Assembly: GCA_902793325.1 (NCBI GenBank)
Contig: CADBCY010000026.1
Span: 1 to 59,155, forward strand
Direction: 5' to 3'
Length of the DNA stretch: 59,155 nt
Origin: an uncultured Eubacteriales bacterium
Lineage (GTDB): Bacteria > Bacillota > Clostridia > Christensenellales > Aristaeellaceae
The position numbers and the translations under genes were made by a program. Below the pieces are notes generated by a model, which saw only the letters and a list, made by a program, of their open reading frames with translations, made no database searches and was not told the DNA's origin. Below, piece by piece: positions 11,210 through 20,264 of this stretch. Each line of letters begins with the position of its first letter. Position 1 is the stretch's first letter.

Positions 11210-13405
11210 ATGCAAAAGTTCTTCCGCTTCATCGCGCGCATCCTGGGCTTTGAAAAGCTGAGCAAGTATGAGCGCGATTACCTGCACGCGGCAAACATCC
11301 GCAGCTGCAGCTATATGGGCTTTATCGTCGTCTTGCTGGAGCTGTGGATGCTGGTGCGGCAGACGCAGACGAAGATCCTCCCGAAATACGAGGCGGGCGA
11401 AGCGCTTTTTGGCCTGCTCGTAAAATACACGTCGAAATACTGGCTGTTCCTGTTGATCGGCGTGGGGCTGATGCTGTTCTGCCTGTTCTATCAAAGGGAC
11501 AAAAGGCTCTCGAAGGGACGCTTCATCGCGCTGGTTACAGCGGGCGCGGCCTGCATGCTGTATACTTCGGTATTGAGCCTGGAGACGTTTACCGGGACGA
11601 GCGAAGCGATCACCCCGGTGATGGCGACCATCATGAACGTCATGCTGGTGTCGATTTACGTATTCCTGTTCGTGATCGGCGCGGCGATCGTGACCTACGC
11701 CCTGTTCAAATACCTGAAAAACAAGAGCATCGTCGTATTGGAATACGTGGCGATCATTGCCTTCACGCTGGTCTGTCTCGCCTTCGGCATCTTCGTGTCG
11801 TACAGCGACTTCTGGGGCGGGAAAGAGATCATATGCTTCCTGACGATGGTGCTGTACGTCGGCTGCCTGCTCATCTATCGCCCCTACGTGTCCGCGCTGA
11901 TCCTCGGCGCCAGCTTCCTGGGGTTCCACTATATCCTGCTGACCTATCAGGGCGGGTTGACTTTCCAGCAGCAGGAAGTCGTCATCCGGGGCGTTACGCG
12001 CAGGATCATATCCGGCGACTCCGTGAACTACGTCACGTTCTTTATCTCCCTTACCACGATCTGCTTCGCGATTTTCCACGGCCGCCTGACCGAAGCGAGA
12101 AAATCCAAGGCGCTGGAGAAGAGCGCGAAGGAGGACCAGCTCACCGGCCTGTACACCTACAGCTATTTTTCCGAGCTGGCCGGGGAAAGCATTCGCGATT
12201 GCACCGGCGATCTCGGCGAGAACGTCTTCCTGTTCTTCGACGTGCACAACTTCAAGGCCTTCAACGATCAAAGGGGTTTTGAAGAGGGCGACAGGTTCCT
12301 GGTCGCGATCGGGAAGTACATCTCCGACGTGTTCTCCGATTCGCTGTGCGGTCGACAGGCGGACGACCATTTTGTCGTATTGACGAAGACGGACGGCCTG
12401 CAGGAGAAGCTGCGCCTGTTGAACGACCGGGTGCATGATTATGATGATGAGATCCTGCTGGGCATCAACTGCGGCGCGTGTCACCTGCGCACCAACAGCG
12501 AGGATCCGCGAATTCTGATCGACAGGGCGCGCTATGCCGCCCAGCTCATCAGGAATCGCTTCCAGACGATCTACAGCGAATACGACAAGACGATGAGCGA
12601 AGCGTATCACAAGCGCCTGTACATCATCAACAACATCGACAACGCCGTGAAGTACGGCTGGATCGTTCCCTTCTACCAGCCGGTCGTGTGGTCGGATACG
12701 GAAGAGGTTTGCGGCTGCGAGGTGCTGGCCCGCTGGATGGATCCGGTATACGGCCAGTTGTTCCCGAACGAGTTCATACCGGTGCTGGAGGAATACCGCC
12801 TGATCCACAAGCTCGACAAGGCGATCTACGAATTCGCGTTCAAGGACCTGAGGAAGGCCATCGATTCCGGCAAGCCCGCCATCCCGGTATCGCTGAATTT
12901 CTCGAGGCTGGACTTTGAATTGATGGACGCGGCCACGGAGCTGGACGACCTGGCCGCAAAATACCGCATCCCCAAAGAACTGATCCACGTTGAAGTGACC
13001 GAGAGCGCGCTCATGGACAACTTCACGAAGCTGAACGAGGCGACCGGCCGGATTAAGGAGCTGGGCTACTCGCTGTGGCTGGACGACTTCGGAAGCGGCT
13101 ATTCCTCCCTGAACGTCCTGAAGGATTATCAATTCGACGTCGTAAAGATCGATATGCGCTTCCTGTCCAACTTCGAGAGCAGCGAGAAATCCAAGACGCT
13201 CATCGATTGCATCATCAAGATGGCCGACAGGATCAATATGCTGACCCTGACCGAAGGCGTCGAAACGAGAACGCAGGCGGAATTCCTGAGGGCGATCGGC
13301 TGCAATCGCCTCCAGGGCTATCTGTTCGGCAGGCCAATGCCGATCGACGCGCTGTACGAGCGCATCGACAACGGCGAACTGACCGTGTCCGACAAACTCG
13401 TGTGA
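11210..13405 (+). CDS. Membrane GGDEF(degenerate)-EAL cyclic-di-GMP phosphodiesterase
   Basis: A 731-residue protein from ATG 11210, which has AAGGAG eight bases upstream; a start at 11168 lacks this. About eight membrane helices fill residues 30-290. A GGDEF-like domain follows in which the signature is replaced by RQADDHF, so it should not make cyclic di-GMP. The C-terminal EAL domain looks complete: EVLAR (Glu near residue 504), SLNFSR, VEVTES, LDDFGSGYSS, KIDMRF, EGVET and LQGY supply the known metal-binding and catalytic positions. It therefore probably cleaves cyclic di-GMP to pGpG, with the upstream domain possibly sensing GTP or acting structurally. It stands alone between its own promoter and a strong terminator. 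Confidence 0.9.
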   Translation: MQKFFRFIARILGFEKLSKYERDYLHAANIRSCSYMGFIVVLLELWMLVRQTQTKILPKYEAGEALFGLLVKYTSKYWLFLLIGVGLMLFCLFYQRDKRLSKGRFIALVTAGAACMLYTSVLSLETFTGTSEAITPVMATIMNVMLVSIYVFLFVIGAAIVTYALFKYLKNKSIVVLEYVAIIAFTLVCLAFGIFVSYSDFWGGKEIICFLTMVLYVGCLLIYRPYVSALILGASFLGFHYILLTYQGGLTFQQQEVVIRGVTRRIISGDSVNYVTFFISLTTICFAIFHGRLTEARKSKALEKSAKEDQLTGLYTYSYFSELAGESIRDCTGDLGENVFLFFDVHNFKAFNDQRGFEEGDRFLVAIGKYISDVFSDSLCGRQADDHFVVLTKTDGLQEKLRLLNDRVHDYDDEILLGINCGACHLRTNSEDPRILIDRARYAAQLIRNRFQTIYSEYDKTMSEAYHKRLYIINNIDNAVKYGWIVPFYQPVVWSDTEEVCGCEVLARWMDPVYGQLFPNEFIPVLEEYRLIHKLDKAIYEFAFKDLRKAIDSGKPAIPVSLNFSRLDFELMDAATELDDLAAKYRIPKELIHVEVTESALMDNFTKLNEATGRIKELGYSLWLDDFGSGYSSLNVLKDYQFDVVKIDMRFLSNFESSEKSKTLIDCIIKMADRINMLTLTEGVETRTQAEFLRAIGCNRLQGYLFGRPMPIDALYERIDNGELTVSDKLV

Positions 13406-13502
13406 GGCGGGGCCGAATCCCCGTCGCGCCCCGGAAACGACGGCTGTGGCCTTCCGATTCCAAAAACAGAACCGCCTACCGACGGCTGTGTTTGACCGAT
13501 AT

Positions 13503-13537
13503 AAAACAGAACCGCCCACTAAAGGCGGTTCTGTTTT
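13503..13537 (+). terminator. Intrinsic terminator, possibly bidirectional
   Basis: Perfect stem AACAGAACCGCC / GGCGGTTCTGTT with a seven-base loop and TTTT tail; AAAA on the other side could serve the minus-strand channel gene. A partial second copy of the left arm (AAAACAGAACCGCC) sits at about 13465. Confidence 0.9.
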
Positions 13538-13612
13538 GCGATGTCCCCGGGCGGTCCGTCCGGCCCGCTTCCTGCCGCTTGACCGGTGGCGCGGTCGCAT
13601 GGCGTCGCTTGC

Positions 13613-14038
13613 CTACCGGTTCTGGAAATCGCGGACCCGCCGGGAGACTTCCTCCAGCTCTTCCCTGGAGAGCTCCGGCAGATGCTCCAGCTTGTCCACG
13701 AACGCGCTCAGCGTCTCCTTATTCCGAACGGCGGTGATCTGCGTGTAGTAATTGACCACCACGCCGGTGACCAGGGCGATCACCAGCGCGGCGTCCACGG
13801 ACAGCAGGACCGACAGCACCCGGGACAGGAAGTGCTGGACGGTGACGTCCCCGAAGCCGATGGTGGTCACGACGGCATAGCAATACCACAGCGCCTTGCC
13901 ATAGGTATTGATGTCCGGCTCCCGGACCCATATGACCGCGGCGGTAATCAGGATCTGCACGATAAAACCGACCCAGATCCTGTCGGCGCCGGTATGCCGG
14001 AGGACCTGTCGCAGGATTCGATAGCGCTTGGCTCGCAT
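13613..14038 (-). CDS. Two-TM potassium channel pore protein
   Basis: A 141-residue protein from ATG 14038 with the plan of a minimal ion channel: TM1 (VGFIVQILITAAVIWV), pore helix with selectivity filter TTIGFGD, and TM2 (LLSVDAALVIALVTGVVVNYY). A short charged cytoplasmic tail follows, without an RCK/TrkA-N domain. TIGFGD is the potassium-selective filter of the Kch/KcsA class. The gene starts ten bases after the stop of the dipeptidase gene and probably shares its transcript. Its ribosome site, AGGTAGG, overlaps the end of that gene. Gating is not evident from the sequence; a tetramer in the membrane is expected from the family. Confidence 0.85.
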   Translation of the reverse strand: MRAKRYRILRQVLRHTGADRIWVGFIVQILITAAVIWVREPDINTYGKALWYCYAVVTTIGFGDVTVQHFLSRVLSVLLSVDAALVIALVTGVVVNYYTQITAVRNKETLSAFVDKLEHLPELSREELEEVSRRVRDFQNR

Positions 14039-14047
14039 GTGGGCCGC

Positions 14048-15594
14048 CTACCTTTCAAGGGAAATCAACAGTCGTTCCAGCAGATGCCACGTCTTTGGAA
14101 TCGAAGCGAGGGACAGCGTTTCCTCGGGCGAATGGGCGGCGATGACGTCCGGGCCGATGCTGACCATGTCGAGGTCGTCGGCCAGCTCGAAGAAGACGCC
14201 GCATTCAAGCCCCGCGTGGATGGCTTCCACCTTGATCTCCTCGCCGTTCTGTTCCCGGTAGATCTGCTGGATGAGCGGCACGATCTCGCTGTCGGCCTTC
14301 GCCGGCCACGGCCTCGAGACCTCCGTAATGTCGATCGCGAGGTCGTTTTCCGCCGCCAGCGCGCGATCCCGTTCTTCGAGCTCCGCCAGCCGCTCGGGGG
14401 AGGAGCTTCGGGGCATCTGCCGGATTTCGATTCCCTCGGCGTCCGCGCGAATCTGCCCCAGGTTGGACGAGCTCTCCACCAGACCGTCGACGACCTCGGA
14501 CATCGTGAACACGCCGTCGACGGATCCGGTCACATAGGCGAGGATGCGCTGCGCCTGTTCCGCCGCAAAGACCTTCGGCGCGGTCTCGGCGTCGGCTGCC
14601 GTCAGCGCCAGGTTGTCCTCGATGCCGGCGTAGGTCTCCCGCAGCGCGGCCTCCCTCTCCTCGACAAACCGCTCCAGCGCCGCCCGGTCGGACGCATCGA
14701 CCCGTATGATCGCCTGCGCCTGCGTGGGGATGGCGTTGTCGGCGACGCCGCCGGTCAGCGAAACCAGCTCGAAGGGGATCTCCATGCCGAGCGCAACCAG
14801 CGCGTCGGCCAGGGCGACGATGGCGTTGCAGCGCCCCTCGCCGATCATCACGCCGGAATGGCCGCCCGCGAGGCCCGACAGGACGATGGAAACCGCCGAA
14901 TCCTTCGTGGCGTCCGCCAGCAGCGGCGCGTCACTGACGATCACCGTGGCATCCGCGGCGGAGCTGACGGTGACGGTATCGCTCTGCTCGCTGTCGATGT
15001 TGACCAGGTACTTCACGCCCGCCACATCCGCCGACGTGACGGCCATCGCCCCGGACATGTCGATCTCCTCGTCCGTGGTGAATATGATGCGCAGCGGACC
15101 GTGCGCCATATGGCCCTTCACGACGGACAGGATCATGGCCACGCCGGCGCCGTCATCCGCGCCCAGGGTGGTACCGTCGGCGGTCAGGGTCCCGGCCTCC
15201 CGGTCCACGACGATGTCGATCGCGTCGGTCAGCGGGTCGAAGACGCGGCCCTCTTCGGCGACGCAGACCATGTCCAGGTGCGCCTGCAGGGCGACCAGCG
15301 GCAGCTCCTCGTACCCCTCCGTCGCGGGGATGTCGAAAAAAGATCGTGGGCCTCGTTCTGCCGGACCTCGTAGCCCTGCGCCTCCGCCCAGCCCTTCAGG
15401 AAATCGCTCACGGCCTGCTCGTGCTTCGACTGCCTTGGGCTGGCCGCCAGGAGCCTGAAATTCTCCAGGAAGTCGTCCACGATGGCCGAGTCTTCCGGCG
15501 ACATGCCGCCGACGGCGGCTTCGCCCAGCGCAGAGAACACCATCACCGCGGCCAGCAGGCACACCAACACCGTCAACCTCAGCTTTGCGCTCAT
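14048..15594 (-). CDS. pepD: Secreted PepD-like aminoacyl-histidine dipeptidase (M20), frameshifted
   Basis: From ATG 15594 the frame encodes a signal peptide (LTVLVCLLAAVMVFSALGEA) and the PepD N-terminus (SKHEQAVSDFLKGWAEAQGYEVRQNEAHDLF). It then breaks at a six-base A run (T on the coding strand) at 15336-15341. The rest continues in another frame: FFDIPATEGYE, QAHLDMV with metal-site H-x-D, GADDGAGVA, TTDEEIDMSG, GGHSGVMI and HAGLECGVF, to the stop at 14048. Adding one T would restore one protein of about 515 residues, typical for PepD. The family hydrolyses Xaa-His dipeptides with two zinc ions and is normally cytoplasmic; the apparent export signal is unusual. The break may be a sequencing error, a true pseudogene, or slippage. 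Confidence 0.8.
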
Positions 15595-15762
15595 GTCCGT
15601 TCACCTTACACAGAATTTGTCTTTATGGTACCGCCTGGCTCTCGCCGTGCATTCCGCGGCCCGGCGACCCGGTCGACCGCGCCGCGCGCTGGCCTTGCGA
15701 TCATTATACCAGCATCGCCCGACCCGCACAAGCCCGAAATCCCGGCTCAGGCCCCGCCGTTT

Positions 15763-16124
15763 TGAACAGCACCCCATTTGTTAGACAGTATGGTATACTA
15801 CTAACGAAAAGGGTGTTGTTTTATGCCAAGAGGGATACCAACGGATGTTGGGGACAAAGGGCATTCGACAGAGCATGAGCCGAAGGGGCAACTGCCTGGA
15901 TAACGCTGTGATGGAGAACTTCTTCGGTTTTCTCAAAAGTAAGCTTCTTATATGCAAGACTTCGACTCCCTTGAACGCTTCAAGGCGGAACTCATCGACT
16001 ACCTTGATTGCTACAACAACCGCAGGATCAAACTAAACCAAAGGGCCTGATGCCTGCTCTGCACAGATACCAGTCCCTTCAGGTCGCTTGATTCGATAAT
16101 TGTCTGACTTCTGGGTTCACTTCA
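15763..16124 (+). mobile_element. IS3-family (IS150-like) internally deleted remnant
   Basis: Ends form an imperfect inverted repeat: TGAACAGCACCCC...GTTAGACAGT on the left and, reversed, TGAAGTGAACCCAGAAGTCAGACAATT on the right. Inside, a fragment of the orfB transposase is readable in shifted frames ([24 protein letters not shown], then [20 protein letters not shown]), which is the C-terminal DDE/K region of IS3-family transposases. The N-terminal two-thirds and orfA are missing, so it cannot move by itself. It shares its right 165 bases almost exactly with the remnant at 22239-22475. It fills the otherwise gene-free stretch between pepD and metI. Confidence 0.8.
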
Positions 16125-16166
16125 CTGCGGTCATCCGGTTTGTCGCGCTTCCTGTGCTACGGGGAA

Positions 16167-16817
16167 TCAGCTCAATCGGTTGTAGATCCAGTTGCCGATG
16201 GATTGGATCAACTGCACGAATACGATCAGCACCGCGCTGGTGGCGATCAGGTATTCGATCTTGTACGCCTGGTAGCCCTTTCGAATGGCCACGTCGCCCA
16301 GGCCGCCCGCGCCGATGGCGCCGCCCATGGCGCTGTAGCCCACGAGGGAGATCATGGTGAGGATGATGCCCGCCAGGATGCCCGGCAGCGCCTCCTTGAA
16401 GTACACGCGGGTGAAGATCTGGAGGTCGCTGGCGCCGAAGCTGCGCGCCGCCTCGATGAGGCCGGGGTCCGTCTCGCGCAGCGCGGACTCGATGACCCTG
16501 GCCACGAAGGGTATGGCCGAGATGGTCAGCGGCACGATGGCCGCCCGCGTGCCGATGGCCTTGCCGGCGATGGCGCGGGTCAGCGGGATGACGATGACCA
16601 TGAGGATGATGAAGGGGAAGGAGCGGAACACGTTCACCACGAAGCTCAGCACCGAGTACACCGGCTTGTTGGGCCTGAGGCCGTCCGGCGCGGTGAGGGT
16701 GAGCAGCACCGCCGGGATGATGCCCAGGATCACCGAGAACAGGGTGCTCCACAGCACCATGGTCACCGTCTCGCCAAAGGCCTTGGTAATCATTTGCCAC
16801 ATCTGCGGATCCAGCAT
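16167..16817 (-). CDS. metI: Methionine ABC transporter permease MetI
   Basis: A 216-residue membrane protein with five to six helices and the inner-membrane ABC permease EAA loop (EAARSFGASDLQIFTRVYFKEALPG). The GYSAMGGAIGAGGLGDVAIRKGY stretch near the C-terminus is characteristic of MetI. It is separated by one base from metN and follows it in the operon metQ-metN-metI. The complex imports D- and L-methionine: MetQ binds outside, MetI forms the pore, MetN hydrolyses ATP. It is the last gene before the IS remnant, and no clear terminator is visible after it. Confidence 0.95.
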   Translation of the reverse strand: MLDPQMWQMITKAFGETVTMVLWSTLFSVILGIIPAVLLTLTAPDGLRPNKPVYSVLSFVVNVFRSFPFIILMVIVIPLTRAIAGKAIGTRAAIVPLTISAIPFVARVIESALRETDPGLIEAARSFGASDLQIFTRVYFKEALPGILAGIILTMISLVGYSAMGGAIGAGGLGDVAIRKGYQAYKIEYLIATSAVLIVFVQLIQSIGNWIYNRLS

Positions 16818-16818
16818 G

Positions 16819-17787
16819 TCAGTTCCCCTCCTCTACGATACAGCCCGCCTTCTTCAGGTAGGCCAACACCCGCGGGGCGTCCTCTTCCTTCACGTTCAGC
16901 ACCAGGCTGCCCAGGATCTGCCCGCGGAAGTCGTTCAGGTCCGCGCGGCAAATGGAGAAGTCCACGTTCAGGTCGCGCGCCATCATGCTGATGACCGGGG
17001 CCTCCTCGGCGTTCTCGGTGAAGAAGATGCGCACGTTGCGCCCGGTGGTGGGCAGCGTCTCGTCGGTCTTGCCCAGGAAGGCGTTGATGTCCGCGTTGGG
17101 CATCACGAACAGGTCCTCGGGCCTGCCCTCCTGGATGAGCCGGCTGTCCTTCAGGAAGGACACGCGCTCGCAGATCTGCTTCACCACCTCCATCTGGTGG
17201 GTGACCACCACCACGGTGATGTTCATTTCGTCGCGGATGCGGGTGAGCAGGCTCAGGATCCCCTGGGTGATGCGAGGGTCCAGCGCGCTGGTGGCCTCGT
17301 CGCACAGCAGGATGTGGGGGTTCAGCACCAGGGCGCGGGCGATGGCCACGCGCTGCTTCTGGCCGCCGGACAGCTCCCGCGGCCGGGCCTTCAGCTTGTC
17401 CGAGAGGCCCACCAGTTCGATCAGCTCCAGGATGCGCTCCCGGTGCTCGGGCTTCCTGGGGTTGAGTCCCGCGAAGCGCATGGGCAGCGCCACGTTGTCG
17501 AACACGTTGAGCCGGGACAGCAGGTTGAAGTTCTGGAAGATCATGCCCATCTGCTTTTGCAGCTTGTGCAGCTCCGCCGTGGACAGCGCGCCGACCTCCC
17601 GCCCGTCCACCTTCACGCTGCCGGACTGGTACTTCTCCAGCCCGTTGATGCAGCGCAGCAGCGTGGACTTGCCCGCGCCACTCTGGCCGATGATGCCGTA
17701 GATCTCGCCGTAATTGATGGTGAGGCTGATGTCGTCCAGCACCGTCAGCTCGCCGAAGCGCTTGCAGAGATGGCTAATTTCAATCAT
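16819..17787 (-). CDS. metN: Methionine ABC transporter ATP-binding protein MetN
   Basis: A 322-residue ABC ATPase with Walker A GQSGAGKST, signature LSGGQKQR, Walker B ILLCDEATSALD and switch His in VVVVTHQ. A C-terminal NIL (ACT-like) domain of about 75 residues (NVRIFFTENAEEAPVIS onward) binds methionine and closes the transporter when the cell is replete, as known for MetN. It lies between metQ and metI on one strand. A hairpin at 17817-17848 between metQ and metN may lower its expression relative to the binding protein. Confidence 0.95.
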   Translation of the reverse strand: MIEISHLCKRFGELTVLDDISLTINYGEIYGIIGQSGAGKSTLLRCINGLEKYQSGSVKVDGREVGALSTAELHKLQKQMGMIFQNFNLLSRLNVFDNVALPMRFAGLNPRKPEHRERILELIELVGLSDKLKARPRELSGGQKQRVAIARALVLNPHILLCDEATSALDPRITQGILSLLTRIRDEMNITVVVVTHQMEVVKQICERVSFLKDSRLIQEGRPEDLFVMPNADINAFLGKTDETLPTTGRNVRIFFTENAEEAPVISMMARDLNVDFSICRADLNDFRGQILGSLVLNVKEEDAPRVLAYLKKAGCIVEEGN

Positions 17788-17816
17788 GGATTCTTCTCTC
17801 CCCGTTTACAGTCAGC

Positions 17817-17848
17817 AAGGGCAGGAGGGAAAACCCCTCCTGCCCTGC
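17817..17848 (-). terminator. Intercistronic hairpin between metQ and metN
   Basis: Stem GGGCAGGAGGGG / CCCTCCTGCCC with a TTTT loop, reading on the minus strand right after metQ. No long U tract follows, so partial termination or mRNA protection is more likely than a full stop. Confidence 0.6.
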
Positions 17849-17870
17849 CGCGATTCGCGCAGGTTGGCGA

Positions 17871-18710
17871 TCAGTCCAGCAGATCGGTCGCCGGGATGAC
17901 GGAGCCGGGATAGTTGGCGTTGATGAAGTCCACGACCGCCTGGGTGGAGAAGGCGGCGACCAGCGCCCGGGTCTTCAGGGTGTCCTCGTTGCCCTGCTTG
18001 ACCACGATGGGGTTGACGAAGGGGTTGCCCTCCGCGTTGGCGGACTCGAGGATCAGCGCGTCCTCGGCGGGATTCAGCTCGGCCAGCAGCGCGTAGTTGC
18101 CGTTGATGACGGCGGCGTCCACGTCCGGCAGGCTGTTGGCCACGTTGGCGGCTTCCAGCTCCACGAACTCAAAGTTGTGGGGGTTCTCGGCGATGCTCTG
18201 CAGGTCGTAGAGGCCGTCGGTCTCCGCCAGGGTGATCAGGCCGTTGTCCGCCAGCAGCTTGATGGCGCGGGACTCGTTGGAGGCGTCGTTCGGCATGGAG
18301 ATGGAAGCGCCGTCCGCCAGCTCGTCGATGCTCTGGATCTTGTTGGAGTACAGGCCCAGGGGCTCCAGGTGGATGCCCTTCACCGCCGCCAGGTGCAGGC
18401 CGGCGTTGGCGTTCTGGTCGTCCATGTACAGGTAGTGCTGGAAGTAGTTGGCATCCAGCTCGCCGGCCTCCAGCGCGGTGTTGGGCTGTACGTAATCGGT
18501 GAATACCACGGTCTCCACCTTCCAGCCGGCGGCCTCCAGGGCGGGCTGCACCGCGCCCTCGATGATCTGGGCGTGCGGGATCTCGGTCGCGCCGATGACG
18601 ATGGTGTTGTCGTCGCCCTCGGGCGCGGGAATCTCCGCCGCAAAGGCGGCGACGGAGGAGAGGATCAGGGCCAGGGCCAGCAGGCCGACGAGAATCTTGT
18701 TCAGCTTCAT
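17871..18710 (-). CDS. metQ: Methionine-binding protein MetQ (no lipobox)
   Basis: A 279-residue solute-binding protein. ATG 18710 is chosen because AGGAGG lies nine bases upstream and the signal peptide starts there. The mature part has family blocks VIGATEIPHAQI, ANYFQHYLYMDDQN, SMPNDASNESRAIKLL, and the NPIVVKQGNEDT region. It captures methionine for MetNI. Unusually for this family, the signal region (LALALILSSVAAFAAEIP) ends in an AFA-A type cleavage site and contains no cysteine, so it should not be lipid-anchored. The promoter at 18771-18800 drives it. I saw no S-box or other methionine riboswitch in the short leader. Confidence 0.93.
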   Translation of the reverse strand: MKLNKILVGLLALALILSSVAAFAAEIPAPEGDDNTIVIGATEIPHAQIIEGAVQPALEAAGWKVETVVFTDYVQPNTALEAGELDANYFQHYLYMDDQNANAGLHLAAVKGIHLEPLGLYSNKIQSIDELADGASISMPNDASNESRAIKLLADNGLITLAETDGLYDLQSIAENPHNFEFVELEAANVANSLPDVDAAVINGNYALLAELNPAEDALILESANAEGNPFVNPIVVKQGNEDTLKTRALVAAFSTQAVVDFINANYPGSVIPATDLLD

Positions 18711-18770
18711 GGGGTTTACCTCCTGTGGTTGAGTGCTCGTGCTGCGGAGGTTCTCTCCGCGACTGGGGAT

Positions 18771-18800
18771 AGAATACCACAGCCGCCGCGGCTTGTCCAA
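18771..18800 (-). promoter_or_regulatory. Promoter of metQNI
   Basis: On the minus strand TTGGAC, 18-base spacer, TATTCT, about 60 bases before the metQ start. Confidence 0.6.
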
Positions 18801-18833
18801 TATGGGATGCCGATAAATACCTATAGATTATTC

Positions 18834-19661
18834 CTATAACTCTGCCTTGTCCTTTAACCCAAGGTTCATACTGCCCGTGCGGTAGCCGGCGAGGTCGAGG
18901 GCGGCGTAGTCGAAGCCCAGCCCGAGCAGGAAGGCGCCGATCTCCGCCCTCAGCGCGGGGTCCAACAGGCGCGGCATGTCCTCCGGCGGCAGCTCGACGC
19001 GCGCGAGGTTGCCGTGCACGCGCACCCGAAGCTGGCGGAAGCCCAGCTCCGCGAGGCGGCGCTCCGCGCGCTCCACCCGCGCCAGCTTCTCCGCGGTGAT
19101 GGCCTCGCCGTAGGCGATGCGGGAGGCCAGGCAGGCGCAGGAGGGCTTGTCCCAGGTGGGCAGGCCCAGCGCCCGGGACAGCGTGCGAATCTCCGCCTTT
19201 TCAAGCCCCGCCGCCCGCAGCGGGCTCAGCGCGCCCAGCTCCGCCACCGCCCGCATGCCGGGGCGGTAGTCGCCCTCGTCGTCGGCGTTGCTGCCCTCGA
19301 CCACGGTCTCGAAGCCCGCCGCGCGCGCGACCTCGATCAGCTTCCCCAGCAGCGCCCGCTTGCACAGGTAGCAGCGGTTCGCGGGGTTCGCGGCGAAGCC
19401 CTCCACGGCCAGGTTGTCGAAGGGCACCACCGCCTGCCGCACGCCCAGCGCCCGGCACAGCGCGGCGGCATCCTCCCCCTCGCGGCGGGGGAATACGCGC
19501 CCGGCGGCCGTGACCGCCAGCACCCGCTCCGCGCCGAGGGCGTCCAGCGCCGCGCGCAGCAGGAAGGAGGAATCCACGCCGCCGGAGAACGCCACCGCCG
19601 CGCCGCCCAGCGCGCGCAGGTCCGCCTTCAACCGTTCATATTTCTCTTGCAGCCGATCCAT
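18834..19661 (-). CDS. larE: LarE-type ATP-dependent sulfur transferase
   Basis: A 275-residue PP-loop protein from ATG 19661 with GGAGG six bases upstream. The ATP-binding motif SGGVDSS is near residue 25. Two cysteine sites follow: NRCYLCK (CxxC) in the middle and the conserved DKPSCACLASR region, where the sulfur-donating cysteine of LarE lies. LarE adenylates the pyridinium dicarboxylate precursor and adds sulfur to make the nickel-pincer cofactor of lactate racemase-type enzymes. No larB, larC or lactate racemase gene is in the window. The gene is divergent from the Rrf2 regulator with about 180 bases between starts. A different sulfur-transfer role is possible. Confidence 0.85.
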   Translation of the reverse strand: MDRLQEKYERLKADLRALGGAAVAFSGGVDSSFLLRAALDALGAERVLAVTAAGRVFPRREGEDAAALCRALGVRQAVVPFDNLAVEGFAANPANRCYLCKRALLGKLIEVARAAGFETVVEGSNADDEGDYRPGMRAVAELGALSPLRAAGLEKAEIRTLSRALGLPTWDKPSCACLASRIAYGEAITAEKLARVERAERRLAELGFRQLRVRVHGNLARVELPPEDMPRLLDPALRAEIGAFLLGLGFDYAALDLAGYRTGSMNLGLKDKAEL

Positions 19662-19774
19662 ATTCGCCTCCGCGTCCCGCCGGGGATGATCCAGGCCATT
19701 ATAGCCCACGCCCGCCGCCGCGTCAACAGGCGGCCCGTCGCTTAATATTGGGTGACAAAAAAAATCCATCTCCC

Positions 19775-19803
19775 TTGAAATTATATTGAATCAGTGCTAT
19801 CAT
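19775..19803 (+). promoter_or_regulatory. Promoter of the Rrf2 gene
   Basis: TTGAAA (19775-19780), 17-base spacer, TATCAT (19798-19803), about 35 bases before the Rrf2 start. Confidence 0.7.
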
Positions 19804-19838
19804 AGAGATATTAAAGAAATCTGAACGAGGTGCCGGTT

Positions 19839-20264
19839 ATGAAGATTTCCACGAAGGGGCGCTACGCCCTGCGGATGATGACGGACATCGCGGAAAACCA
19901 GGCGAAGGGCTATGTGGCGCTGAAGGATGTCGCCGCGCGTCAGGGCATTTCCAAGAAATACCTGGAGCAGATCGCGCTGCGGCTGAGCCAGGCGGGCATG
20001 CTGCAGGCGGTGCGCGGCTTCCAGGGCGGCTACATGCTGGCCCGCGAGCCGGAAACGTACACGGTGGAGCAGATCCTGGAGGTGGTCGAGGGCTCCCTGG
20101 CCCCGGTCTCCTGCCTGGAATCCTGCGCCGCGCCCTGCGCCCAGCGGGAAAACTGCAAGACGCTGCCCGTATGGATGGGTCTGGAGCGGCTGATCCACGA
20201 CTACCTGGGCGGCATCACCCTGGCGGACGTGGTGGCCGGTCGCACGGGCGACGCGGAGAATTAA
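19839..20264 (+). CDS. Rrf2-family transcriptional regulator with four cysteines
   Basis: A 141-residue protein; ATG 19839 follows GAGGTGCC and begins with the family start MKISTKGRYALRMM. The winged helix (VALKDVAARQGISKKYLEQI, LRLSQAGMLQAVRGFQGGY) is typical. A cysteine cluster C-x3-C-x3-C-x5-C (CLESCAAPCAQRENC) sits where IscR-type members hold an Fe-S cluster. CymR, the cysteine-metabolism branch, lacks these cysteines, so redox or Fe-S sensing is more likely. Its divergent partner larE is a sulfur-transfer gene. The target genes cannot be told from this window. Confidence 0.9.
   Translation: MKISTKGRYALRMMTDIAENQAKGYVALKDVAARQGISKKYLEQIALRLSQAGMLQAVRGFQGGYMLAREPETYTVEQILEVVEGSLAPVSCLESCAAPCAQRENCKTLPVWMGLERLIHDYLGGITLADVVAGRTGDAEN

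Noticed and set aside
15845-16036. 63-residue frame as a small gene
   Set aside because: It is a frameshifted fragment of IS3-family orfB lying between the element's inverted repeats.
18721-18833. Possible SAM (S-box) riboswitch upstream of metQ
   Set aside because: The leader from the predicted promoter is only about 60 bases and lacks the conserved S-box core.
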